From: Azoarcus olearius
GTDB lineage: Bacteria > Pseudomonadota > Gammaproteobacteria > Burkholderiales > Rhodocyclaceae
Direction of reading: 5' to 3'
Length of the DNA stretch: 64,000 nucleotides
Assembly: GCF_001682385.1 (NCBI RefSeq)
Contig: NZ_CP016210.1
Span: 1,612,001 to 1,676,000, forward strand
In this document: positions 21,607 through 31,160 of the stretch, piece after piece
How positions within the stretch are numbered: the first letter of the stretch is position 1
Layout of the letters: the number at the start of each line of letters is the position of its first letter
Translations under genes and position numbers: made by a program
The notes under the pieces: generated by a model
Databases searched by the model: none
What the model was told of the DNA's origin: nothing
Seen by the model: the letters and a program-made list of their open reading frames with translations, nothing else

Positions 21607-22098
21607 ATGAGCATGCAGCTTGTCGTGATCGCGGTGGGCAACGACGCGCGTGGCGACGACGCGCTCGGCCCGCTGCTGCTCGACCGCGTCGTGAAGGCGG
21701 GCTTCCCCGGCGTGCGGGCGCAGCTCGAATTCCAGCTCCAGGTGGAGCACGCGCTCGACATCTCCGGGGCCGGGCTCGTGCTGTTCATCGATGCGGCCCA
21801 TGGTCTGCATACGCCTTACGAGTTAAGCGAACTCGAGCCCGCGCGGGCCACGCCGGCGTTCAGCCATGCGCTTGCGCCGGCCGCGGTGCTGGCCGTGCTG
21901 GAACAGCTGGAGGGGCATGCGCCGCCGGCTTTCCTGCTGCGCGTGCGGGGCGAGCAGTTCGGCCTGGGCGACAGTCTTTCGCCCCTGGCCGAAGCGGCCC
22001 TGCCGTTGACGTGGGAACTGCTGGCGACCTTGCTGTCGGCGCCCTCGCTGGCGGCGTGGCGGCGCCTGCTACGGGTGCAACTGCCGCAGCCCTCCTAG
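21607..22098 (+). CDS. hoxW: Hydrogenase maturation protease HoxW
   Basis: Endopeptidase that trims the C-terminal peptide of HoxH after nickel insertion. It has 163 residues. The HybD-type fold is shown by the N-terminal strand LVVIAVGNDARGDDALGP, where the conserved aspartate probes nickel, and a second conserved acidic residue in LFIDAAHG. The ATG at 21607 follows a GGAG site by 5 bases (GGAGAAATG); a second ATG two codons on is possible. It is the last gene of the hox operon and ends 9 bp from a convergent gene. Confidence 0.85.
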   Translation: MSMQLVVIAVGNDARGDDALGPLLLDRVVKAGFPGVRAQLEFQLQVEHALDISGAGLVLFIDAAHGLHTPYELSELEPARATPAFSHALAPAAVLAVLEQLEGHAPPAFLLRVRGEQFGLGDSLSPLAEAALPLTWELLATLLSAPSLAAWRRLLRVQLPQPS

Positions 22099-22107
22099 TT
22101 CGGGAGC

Positions 22108-22965
22108 TCAGGCGATCCGCAGGTTGGGGAAGAAGGCGGCGACGTAGGCGGCGAGGTTGAGTTCGGCGTCCTCGCGGACCCGGCTCAGGCTGTCGGGCGA
22201 CATCTCCAGCTGCGCCCACACCGTGGGGTCGATCCGCGCTGCGGCGGCGTCGCTGGGTTCGCCCTTGCGGTCGGCCAGCACGATGTTGCTGGCGACGTGC
22301 ACGATGGCGGCGTCGAAGGCGTATTCGCCACCCAGCCGCGGCAGGATCTGGGCCCCGATCACCTCTGCAAAGCAGGGCGGAAGCCGCCAGTGCGCCATCA
22401 GCGTGGCGCCGAGTTCCGCATAGTCGCAGCCGACGATACGGCGCTCGGCCTCGTGCAGCGGCTCGTGCCCGGCGTCGGCGCGGCGTTCGGCTTCAAGCGC
22501 GAGCGTGGGCACCGTCTGATACATCACCAGGTGTCCCAGGTCGGCGAGCAGGCCGATCACGAACAAGCGGTCCGCGGTGGGCTGCCCGCAACCGCGGCCG
22601 ATGTTGCGCGCGGCCAGGCCGCACATCACGCTGCCGCGCCAGAACCGCGACATGTCCATATGCTCCGGCCGGATACCGGCGAACACCGAACTGATCGACA
22701 TCGCCAGCACCAGGTCGTGCACCTGCTGCAGGCCGAGGATCTGCACGGCGCGGCCGACGGTGTCTACCTGGCCGCCGTAGCCGTACAGCGCGCTGTTGAC
22801 CAAGCGCAGCAGGCGCGCGGTGAGCGCGGGGTCCGCCGACACCAGACGGGCGACCTCGATCACCGAGCCGTCCGGCGAATCGAGCTGCTCGCGGATGCGG
22901 TGGTACACCGAGGGCAGGGAGGTGAGCGCCTCGACGTGGCTGACCAGTTCCAGGGCGGAATGCAT
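22108..22965 (-). CDS. HDOD domain protein
   Basis: Probable signalling or output-domain protein of 285 residues, almost entirely one HDOD domain. The diagnostic stretch SADPALTARLLRLVNSALYG and the following QILGLQQVHDLVLAMS helix are clear. The place where a true HD phosphohydrolase has His-Asp reads GLLADLGH, so it is unlikely to be an active phosphodiesterase. Proteins of this type often act with c-di-GMP or chemotaxis systems. It is convergent with hoxW and follows the divergent metal exporter gene on the same strand. One of three HDOD proteins in the window. Confidence 0.85.
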   Translation of the reverse strand: MHSALELVSHVEALTSLPSVYHRIREQLDSPDGSVIEVARLVSADPALTARLLRLVNSALYGYGGQVDTVGRAVQILGLQQVHDLVLAMSISSVFAGIRPEHMDMSRFWRGSVMCGLAARNIGRGCGQPTADRLFVIGLLADLGHLVMYQTVPTLALEAERRADAGHEPLHEAERRIVGCDYAELGATLMAHWRLPPCFAEVIGAQILPRLGGEYAFDAAIVHVASNIVLADRKGEPSDAAAARIDPTVWAQLEMSPDSLSRVREDAELNLAAYVAAFFPNLRIA

Positions 22966-22993
22966 GGTGAAGAATCCCGTGTAGTTGACCGGA

Positions 22994-24079
22994 TTATGGT
23001 CGATCGGACGGTGGCGTGGAATTACGCGGCGAGAAAACCAGCGGTACCGTTGCCGGCAACTCCGGTTGCAGCGTCACGTGGCCGATGCCGAAGCGTTCCG
23101 ACAACAGGCGCTGCTGGCGCGCGAGCACCGCGGGCCAGGTGCTGCTGTCGCCCAGCACCACGTGCGCGGACAGCGCGGCCTGGCGCGAATCCAGGCTCCA
23201 GATGTGCAGATCGTGCACCGAGCGCACGCCCTCGACCTGGGCCATTGCCTGGCCGACCTCGGGCAGGGAAAGGTGATCCGGCACGCCTTCGAGCAGTGTA
23301 TGCACCACCTGCTTGAGCAGCGACAGCGTGGAGGCCAGGATGAGCCCGCAGATCAGCATCGTCAGCAGCGGGTCGATGGTGACCCAGCCGGTGAACTGGA
23401 TGACGAGCCCCGAGGCGAGCGCGGCGACCGAGCCGAGCAGGTCGCCCAGTACATGCAGCAGGGCACCGCGGGTGTTGAGGTCGCCTTCGCCCCGCGTCAG
23501 CAGCCATGCCACCGCGAGATTGAGCGCCAGCCCGGCGAGGGCGACCAGCGTGACCGTTTCACCGGAAATGTCGCGCGGCGCAGCCAGCCGGGCGGCCGCC
23601 TGCCACAGCAGTGCGGCGACCAGCGCAAGCATGAAGAGGCTGTTGGCGAGCGCAGCGAGCGCCTCGACCCGGGGCAGGCCGAAGGAATGGCGGGTGCTGG
23701 CCGGGCGCAGCGCAATCCGGGCTGCGAGCGCGGCCAGGCCGAGCGCCATTGCGTCGGTCACCATGTGGCCGGCATCGCCGAGCAGCGCGAGCGAGCCCGA
23801 CCACAGGCCCGCAAGCGCCTCCACGGCGGCAAAGCCGAGGGTCAGCGCGAGAGCGAGCGGCAGCCAGCGGCTGGCGGTGTGGTGGTGATGGTGGCCGTGC
23901 GCGTGCTCGTGTCCATGCGACGCCGCCGGCGCGGGCCCATCGTCGTGCCCGGGGGCAGCGTGATGTTCGTGGCCGTGGCCGTGGCCGTGGTCGTGGTCGT
24001 GGTCATGGCCGCAACGGGCGGGGCCAGCAGCGCGCGTGTAAGCGGTGCCGTGGTGGTGAGGGGCGTGCTTGGCGGACAT
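22994..24079 (-). CDS. Cation diffusion facilitator (CDF) metal efflux transporter
   Basis: Proton-driven exporter of Zn2+ or a similar divalent cation in the inner membrane. It has 361 residues from the chosen start MSAKHAPHHHG. The first 65 or so residues are packed with His-Asp and His-Gly pairs, a likely metal-binding arm. Six membrane helices follow, with the metal-site motif ALLGDAGHMVTDA in helix 2 and HVLGDLLGS in helix 5 (the HD-HD set of Zn-type CDFs). A cytoplasmic C-terminal domain with LLEGVPDH is present. A longer open frame upstream has no support. CzcD or ZitB would be reasonable names, but metal choice is not proved. Confidence 0.9.
   Translation of the reverse strand: MSAKHAPHHHGTAYTRAAGPARCGHDHDHDHGHGHGHEHHAAPGHDDGPAPAASHGHEHAHGHHHHHTASRWLPLALALTLGFAAVEALAGLWSGSLALLGDAGHMVTDAMALGLAALAARIALRPASTRHSFGLPRVEALAALANSLFMLALVAALLWQAAARLAAPRDISGETVTLVALAGLALNLAVAWLLTRGEGDLNTRGALLHVLGDLLGSVAALASGLVIQFTGWVTIDPLLTMLICGLILASTLSLLKQVVHTLLEGVPDHLSLPEVGQAMAQVEGVRSVHDLHIWSLDSRQAALSAHVVLGDSSTWPAVLARQQRLLSERFGIGHVTLQPELPATVPLVFSPRNSTPPSDRP
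23968..24009. repeat. Tandem hexamer repeat inside the CDF gene
   Basis: Seven near-identical six-base units run in tandem: three CGTGGC, three CGTGGT and one CATGGC. On the coding strand they give alternating His-Gly and His-Asp pairs in the metal-binding arm. Such tracts can change copy number by slippage without breaking the frame. Confidence 0.85.
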
Positions 24080-24191
24080 CGGCTGACGGAGGCAAGGGGG
24101 CGGAGGGGCCGGAATGCCGCGATTATCGCGCCGAACGGGCGTGACGGCGCGCCAATTGCTACGATCGGAAGCCAAGACGGGGGAGGGCAGG

Positions 24192-25043
24192 ATGCGGATC
24201 GTCAGCTGGAACATACAGTGGGGACGGGGGGCCGACGGCGTTGTCCGCCTCGCGCGCACGATCGAGGCCTTGCGTGCGCTCGGCGAACTGGACGTGATCT
24301 GCCTGCAGGAGGTGGCGGAGCATTTTCCCGGGCTGCCGGGCGGCGAGGTCGGGGACGAGCCGCGACAACTGGCGGAAGCCTTCCCCGGTTACGAGGCGGT
24401 GTTTGGCGCGGCAGTGGACGTTCCCGGCGCCGGGGGCGGGCGGGCACGCTTTGGCAACCTGCTGCTCTCGCGCCTGCCGCTGGGCGCGGTATTCCGCCAT
24501 CTGCTGCCCGCGCCGCCGGACCCGGGGCGGCCGAGCATGCAGCGGGTCTGTGTTGAGGCTGTCGTGCAGGCGCCGTTCGGCGATCTGCGGGTGATGACTA
24601 CGCACCTGGAGTACTACTCGCCGCGCCAGCGGGCGGCGCAGGTCCAGGCGCTGCGAACCCTGCAGCACGATGTTGCCGCAGCCGCGCTGTTGCCCCCGGC
24701 GGGCAAGGAGGGCAATCCTGCGTTTGCGGCCCGGGCGCGGCCGGCCGCGGCTGTGCTGTGCGGCGATTTCAACTGCGAGCCGGGCTCGGTCGAACACGCG
24801 GCGCTGTGTGCCGATGCCGCGGTGGCGGGTGCGGCCTTTCGTGATTGCCGGACCGTGCTGCATGGCGCGGCGCCGCATCCGCCCTCGGTCGGTCTGCACG
24901 GTGCCGAGTGGCCCGACCGGCCCTACTGCTGCGATTTCATGTTCGCCAGCGAAGGGTTGGTCCCACGCGTGCGATCGCTGCAGATCGTGACGGAGACCGC
25001 GGCGTCCGACCACCAGCCGGTGCTGCTCGAACTCTCCGCCTGA
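24192..25043 (+). CDS. Endonuclease/exonuclease/phosphatase family protein
   Basis: Metal-dependent phosphodiesterase of the EEP (DNase I-like) superfamily, 283 residues. The start motif RIVSWNIQWGRG, the glutamate in VICLQEVAEHF, the MTTHLEYYS histidine region, CGDFNCEP and the terminal SDHQPVLLEL histidine are the usual catalytic set. Substrate cannot be told from sequence: nucleic acid and phospholipid-type members share these motifs. The ATG at 24192 follows a GGGAGGG site. An in-frame start 78 bases earlier has no binding site. It is divergent from the CDF gene and nearly abuts the convergent DUF2189 gene. Confidence 0.85.
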   Translation: MRIVSWNIQWGRGADGVVRLARTIEALRALGELDVICLQEVAEHFPGLPGGEVGDEPRQLAEAFPGYEAVFGAAVDVPGAGGGRARFGNLLLSRLPLGAVFRHLLPAPPDPGRPSMQRVCVEAVVQAPFGDLRVMTTHLEYYSPRQRAAQVQALRTLQHDVAAAALLPPAGKEGNPAFAARARPAAAVLCGDFNCEPGSVEHAALCADAAVAGAAFRDCRTVLHGAAPHPPSVGLHGAEWPDRPYCCDFMFASEGLVPRVRSLQIVTETAASDHQPVLLELSA

Positions 25044-25055
25044 GTCTGCGCGCCG

Positions 25056-25856
25056 TCAGCCTTGTGACGGCAGCGGGCCGACAAGGTCGCGGTAGGCGTG
25101 CCAGGTGGCGTGCCCGATCAGCGGCATCAGCACCACCAACCCGACGTGGAAGGTGAGGAAGCCGAGCACGGTGACGCAAACGATGACCAGCGCCCACACC
25201 AGCATCGCGGCCGGATTGCGCGCGAGCGCGGCCACGCTCGCCAGCATCGCGGTGATCGCGTCCTGGTTGCGGTCCAGCATCAGCGGAATCGACACCACGC
25301 TGACCGCGAACACGATGCCGGCGAACAGCAGGCCGACGCCGAAGTACACGGCGAGGAACTCGAGGTTCTCCATCTTCAGCACCTGCTCCAGGAAGCCGGA
25401 CAGGTTGGGCATCTCATTGGTGTAGAACAGCGCGAAGACCACCAGCGAGGCACGTGCCCAGATCAGGAAGACAATGCCGAGCACGACCGCGAAGAGGCCG
25501 ATGTTGCCCGCGTTGCGCCGCCACACCGTCAGCGTCGGGCCGAGTGCACAGCCTTCTGCGCGCTCGTGCCGGCGCGAGATTTCATACAGGCCCATCGCAA
25601 GGAAAGGGCCGAGCAGCAGGAAGCCGGAGGTAAGCGCCGAGGTGTATTCGTAGGCGTGCTCGAACACGAAGGTGATCAGCAGCCCCATGCCGGCAAAGCA
25701 GAAGCCGTAGAACAGGCTGGGGATCGGGCACGCCCGGAGGTCGGAGAAGCCGCGCGCGAGCCAGCGCAGCGGCGAAGTGGCGGGAACGTCGCGGACATCC
25801 GGAAAGGGCAGTCCCTCGTCGTCCTTGGCAAGCGGAGCATCGTTCGGCTGCGACAT
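25056..25856 (-). CDS. DUF2189 family membrane protein
   Basis: Integral membrane protein of 266 residues with a polar N-terminus and about six hydrophobic segments, matching the DUF2189 (putative integral membrane) family. The stretch SPLRWLARGFSDLRACPIPS before the first helix and PFLAMGLYEISRRHERG-like text after the second are typical. No function is established for the family, and I see no motif that gives one. It stands alone between the convergent EEP gene and the alpha/beta hydrolase on the same strand, 101 bp away. Confidence 0.8.
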   Translation of the reverse strand: MSQPNDAPLAKDDEGLPFPDVRDVPATSPLRWLARGFSDLRACPIPSLFYGFCFAGMGLLITFVFEHAYEYTSALTSGFLLLGPFLAMGLYEISRRHERAEGCALGPTLTVWRRNAGNIGLFAVVLGIVFLIWARASLVVFALFYTNEMPNLSGFLEQVLKMENLEFLAVYFGVGLLFAGIVFAVSVVSIPLMLDRNQDAITAMLASVAALARNPAAMLVWALVIVCVTVLGFLTFHVGLVVLMPLIGHATWHAYRDLVGPLPSQG

Positions 25857-25957
25857 GTCTCTCTCCTGGTTCGTGTCGCGCAGCGGAACGGGGCGGGCAG
25901 GCTGGAGGAGGGCGGGCCGCCAAGGCGCGGCACCGAAAAACCTGCCCTTCGTGGTGT

Positions 25958-26767
25958 TTATTTGTGTTGGAAGAATCCCCGTAGCGCGTCGCTGATGGCG
26001 CCGGGCGCTTCGGCCATGATCGCGTGGCCCGCGCCGGACAGGGTGATCATACGCGCACCACGGGGCACGTTGACCAGCGCATCGCGTAAGGGTTTTACCG
26101 AACGCGGCGGCGTCATCTGGTCACGCTCGCCGCATATCAGCAGGGTCGGGCAGCGCACCGCGCCCGCCGCTTCCTGCCCGCCAGTCCAGTCGTTGCAGGC
26201 GGCGAGATCGGTGGCAAGCACGCCGGGGGCCTGGCGTTCCATCAGCCGGCGGTTGAGCCCGGTCTGCCAGGTGCCGGGGCTGGCGGCCTGGCCGAGCTGG
26301 CCGGTGGGGCTGAACGACCACTGGTTGATCATGCGGTGGGCCTGGTCGCGTGCGGCGGTGGCCGCCTGCAGCAGGGGCGGCGCAACCGGCATCGGTACGA
26401 CGCTGCCGACGAGCACCAGGCTGCCCACGCGTTCCGGCGCGCGGGCCGCCGCGGCGAGCGCGATCAGCGACCCCATGCTGTGGCCGACCAGGCTGGCATG
26501 GACCACGCCGCAGGTGTCGAGCAGGGCGAGGATCCAGTCGGCGAGGGCGTCGATGCCGGCCAGCGGCGCGCCGCCCGAGGCGCCGTGTCCCGGGAGGTCG
26601 GGCGCGAGCACCCCGAAGCCGTGGTGGGCGAGAGTGCGGGCCTGGGTGTTCCACACGCTGTGGTCATGGCCGGCGCCGTGGATCAGCACCACGGTGGGCA
26701 GTTCGCGGTCGAAACTGCGACCGCCGGTATAGACGCGGGTGGGCTGTTCATTGACGACGATGTCCAT
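25958..26767 (-). CDS. Alpha/beta hydrolase
   Basis: Serine hydrolase of the alpha/beta fold, 269 residues. Ser97 sits in the nucleophile elbow GHSMGS, the likely acid is Asp216 in GERDQM, and the catalytic histidine is His248 in GAGHAI. The oxyanion region reads LIHGAGHD. It starts 3 bases after the metY stop on the same strand, so the two are almost surely one transcript. The substrate is unknown; it could be an ester or thioester linked to sulfur amino acid metabolism, but this is only context. It is not a MetX acetyltransferase by its motifs. Confidence 0.85.
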   Translation of the reverse strand: MDIVVNEQPTRVYTGGRSFDRELPTVVLIHGAGHDHSVWNTQARTLAHHGFGVLAPDLPGHGASGGAPLAGIDALADWILALLDTCGVVHASLVGHSMGSLIALAAAARAPERVGSLVLVGSVVPMPVAPPLLQAATAARDQAHRMINQWSFSPTGQLGQAASPGTWQTGLNRRLMERQAPGVLATDLAACNDWTGGQEAAGAVRCPTLLICGERDQMTPPRSVKPLRDALVNVPRGARMITLSGAGHAIMAEAPGAISDALRGFFQHK

Positions 26768-26770
26768 CGC

Positions 26771-28075
26771 TCACTCCTTGAACAGGCGCGCCACCGCGGC
26801 GAGGCCGCGGTCGAGATCGGCGATCAGGTCGGCGGTGTTTTCGATACCGACCGACAGCCGCACCGTGCCTTCGCCGATGCCGGCCGCGGCGAGATCGGCG
26901 GCGGACATGCGGAAGTGGGTGGTGCTGGCTGGATGGATCACCAGCGATTTGGCGTCGCCGACATTGGCCAGATGCGAAAAGAGCCGCAGCGCGCCGATGA
27001 AGGCGCGGCCGCCTTCGCGTCCGCCCTTGAGGTCGAAGGACATCACCGCGCCACAGCCGTCGGGCAGCAGGCGGGCTGCGAGCGCATGGTCGCGGTGGCC
27101 GGGCAGGCCGGGATAGGCGACCTTTTCCACCAGCGGATGGGCGGCGAGGTGTTCGGCCACCGCGCGCGCATTGGCGACGTGGGCGCGCATGCGCAGCGGC
27201 AGGGTTTCCAGGCCCTGCAGTATCTGGAAGGCGTTCATCGGCGACAGGCAGGCGCCGAAGTCGCGCAGGCCTTCGCGGCGTGCACGCAGCAGGAAGGCCG
27301 CGACCGGCGATTCCTCGGCGAAGTCCATGCCGTGAAAGCCGTCGTAGGGTTCGGTGAGCGTCGGGAAGAGGCCCGAGGCCTCCCAGTCGAAGCGGCCGCC
27401 ATCGACGATGACGCCGCCGACGGCAACGCCGTGGCCGCCGAGGTACTTGGTGGCCGAGTGCATCACCAGGTCCGCGCCGAGGTCGAGCGGGCGCTGCAGC
27501 AGCGGGCTCACCAGCGTGGCGTCCACCAGCAGCGGCAGCCTGTGCTGATGGGCGAGGGCCGACACGGCCGGGATGTCGAACACGTCCAGGCCGGGGTTGC
27601 CGACCGATTCGCCAAAGAACAGCCGCGTCTCCGGCCGGATGGCGGCGCGCCAGGCGTCGAGATCGTGCGGATCGACGAAGGTGGTGTGGATGCCGAAGCG
27701 CGGCAGGGTGTAGCCGAGCAGGTTGTGCGAGCCGCCGTAAAGCGCGCGCGAGGCGACGATGTGGCCGCCGGCGCCCATCAGCGTGGTGATCGCCAGGTGC
27801 AGTGCGGCCTGACCGCTGGCCACCGCGATCGCTCCGACCCCGCCTTCGAGCGCTGCGACGCGTTCTTCCAGCACGGCGGTGGTGGGGTTGGAAATGCGCG
27901 AATAGACGTGGCCGGGGCGTTCGAGATTGAACAGCGCGGCAGCCTGGTCGGCATCGCTGAAGACGTAGCTGGTGGTGAAGTGGATCGGCGTGGCGCGCGA
28001 GCCGTGCACCGGGTCGGGCGACTGGCCGGCGTGCAGGGCGAGCGTTTCCCGGCCGAAGAGATCGGATTGGGTCAT
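26771..28075 (-). CDS. metY: O-acetylhomoserine (thiol)-lyase, PLP-dependent
   Basis: Makes homocysteine (or methionine with methanethiol) from O-acetylhomoserine and sulfide. It has 434 residues. Lys210 in [11 protein letters not shown] is the expected PLP lysine. The substrate and phosphate sites YSRISNPT (58-65) and SGQAALH are present. The piece after the lysine, [12 protein letters not shown], and the length over 420 residues favour MetY over cystathionine synthase/lyase or MetZ. It is followed 3 bases later by an alpha/beta hydrolase. No SAM riboswitch is visible in the 59-bp gap upstream. Confidence 0.88.
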   Translation of the reverse strand: MTQSDLFGRETLALHAGQSPDPVHGSRATPIHFTTSYVFSDADQAAALFNLERPGHVYSRISNPTTAVLEERVAALEGGVGAIAVASGQAALHLAITTLMGAGGHIVASRALYGGSHNLLGYTLPRFGIHTTFVDPHDLDAWRAAIRPETRLFFGESVGNPGLDVFDIPAVSALAHQHRLPLLVDATLVSPLLQRPLDLGADLVMHSATKYLGGHGVAVGGVIVDGGRFDWEASGLFPTLTEPYDGFHGMDFAEESPVAAFLLRARREGLRDFGACLSPMNAFQILQGLETLPLRMRAHVANARAVAEHLAAHPLVEKVAYPGLPGHRDHALAARLLPDGCGAVMSFDLKGGREGGRAFIGALRLFSHLANVGDAKSLVIHPASTTHFRMSAADLAAAGIGEGTVRLSVGIENTADLIADLDRGLAAVARLFKE

Positions 28076-28134
28076 GGTTCTGCCAAGGGAAGGGGCTGAC
28101 GGCGCCCGGGGTTGGAGAGGCCGCGCGGCGGCAC

Positions 28135-28350
28135 TCAGGCGAGTTCGTCGGGCTCGATCAGGCGTTCGATGACGGTGATGCGGTCTTTGATTGCGAGCTT
28201 GCGCTTCTTCAGGCGCCGCAGCAGCAGTTCGTCGTCCGCGGGCGCGGCGCCGAGGCGCGCGATCGCATCGTCAAGGTCGCGATGCTCGCCGCGCAACGCC
28301 TCGAGCCGGGCGTGCAGGCTGGTCACTTCATCGAAAGCGTCGTCGTTCAT
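28135..28350 (-). CDS. DUF465 (YdcH-like) small coiled-coil protein
   Basis: A 71-residue protein with long heptad-rich helices (LHARLEALRGEHRDLDDAI and LLLRRLKKRKLAIKDRI), matching the DUF465/YdcH family of small acidic/basic coiled-coil proteins of unknown role. I chose the ATG at 28350; an earlier in-frame start adds only 19 proline-rich residues. It is divergent from greB and lies 59 bp before metY. Confidence 0.8.
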   Translation of the reverse strand: MNDDAFDEVTSLHARLEALRGEHRDLDDAIARLGAAPADDELLLRRLKKRKLAIKDRITVIERLIEPDELA

Positions 28351-28520
28351 CGAGGGCGGGCTCGGCGGGGCGGCAAGTCCTTGCCGGGGTGAGTCGGGTG
28401 CCCGCAATGGTATGCGCCGGTCCGCCGAATGACAACTTCACCGGCATGGCTTATCGAGTGTGCGGCGCGAGGCGGCTGCAGTCTTGCCATAATTGGAGCA
28501 TCGAGAGTGCGGAGACGCAG

Positions 28521-29075
28521 GTGAACAAGGCATTCGTGAAGGAAGGCGAGGGGCAGGACGACGACGAGGAGCTGTCGCCGTCGTTGCGGCTGCCGCCGGG
28601 CAGCAAGAACTACATGACGCGGCGCGGCTACGACGCGCTGCGCGTCGAACTCGACCAGTTGGTGCGGGTGGATCGCCCCAAGCTGGTGGAGACCGTGGCG
28701 TGGGCGGCCGGCAACGGCGACCGCTCGGAGAACGGCGACTACATCTACGGCAAGAAGCGGCTGCGCGAGATCGACCGCCGCATCCGCTTCCTGATCAAGC
28801 GCATCGAGAGCGCCGAAGTGGTCGACCCGGAACGCCAGGAGAACGTGGACCAGGTCTTCTTCGGCGCCACGGTGACGATCACCGATGCCGACGGCGAGGA
28901 CGAGCAGACCTGGCAGATCGTCGGCGTGGACGAGGCCAATGCCTCGGAGGGGCGGATCAGCTGGATCTCGCCGCTGGCGCGCGCGCTGCTGAAGGTGAAA
29001 CTGGGCGAGACGGTGCGCTTCATGAGCCCGGCCGGGCCGCGCGAGATTGAGGTGGTGGACATCCGCTACCGGTAA
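28521..29075 (+). CDS. greB: Transcription elongation factor GreB
   Basis: Rescues backtracked RNA polymerase by stimulating cleavage of the nascent RNA. The protein has 184 residues from a GTG start at 28521, which has GGAG six bases before it. The two-part structure is clear: a coiled-coil arm with NGDRSENGDYIYGKKRLREIDRR (acidic tip residues) and a C-terminal FKBP-like domain with GATVTITDADG and ISWISPLARALL. The KRLREIDRRI text favours GreB over GreA. There is an N-terminal extension of about 30 residues rich in Asp and Glu. Confidence 0.92.
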   Translation: MNKAFVKEGEGQDDDEELSPSLRLPPGSKNYMTRRGYDALRVELDQLVRVDRPKLVETVAWAAGNGDRSENGDYIYGKKRLREIDRRIRFLIKRIESAEVVDPERQENVDQVFFGATVTITDADGEDEQTWQIVGVDEANASEGRISWISPLARALLKVKLGETVRFMSPAGPREIEVVDIRYR

Positions 29076-29093
29076 GCCGCGGCGGCGCGGGGG

Positions 29094-29121
29094 CTTGAAA
29101 TCGGCGGCGGCATCCCCACAT
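29094..29121 (+). promoter_or_regulatory. Heat-shock (sigma-32 type) promoter of htpG
   Basis: CTTGAAA at 29094-29100 is followed after 13 bases by CCCCACAT at 29114-29121. This matches the sigma-32 pattern CTTGAAA-N13-15-CCCCATnT with one change. Transcription would start near 29128, 32 bases before the htpG ATG. It also rules out the alternative in-frame GTG at 29124 as the start. Confidence 0.82.
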
Positions 29122-29159
29122 GGGTGGGCGTCGATTTCAAAAACACGGAGCCGCATCCC

Positions 29160-31091
<1,932 letters not shown>

Positions 31092-31111
31092 GCCGTCGCG
31101 TCGCCCGCAGT

Positions 31112-31142
31112 GCAGAACCGCCCTTCGGGGCGGTTCTGCTTT
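31112..31142 (+). terminator. Rho-independent terminator after htpG
   Basis: A perfect 12-bp stem (31112-31123 with 31128-31139) closed by a TTCG tetraloop, followed by TTT. It stands 20 bases after the htpG stop and before the convergent ClC gene. Confidence 0.88.
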
Positions 31143-31160
31143 GTGAAGCGTGCGGGTCGC

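Noticed and set aside
23968-24009. The hexamer tract looked at first like a possible repeat array.
   Set aside because: There are no spacers, the units are 6 bases, and the tract lies in a coding region giving His-rich protein; it is not CRISPR.
29124-29159. GTG at 29124 as start of htpG.
   Set aside because: It lies just beyond the heat-shock -10 element, adds residues unlike the family, and the ATG at 29160 has its own binding site.
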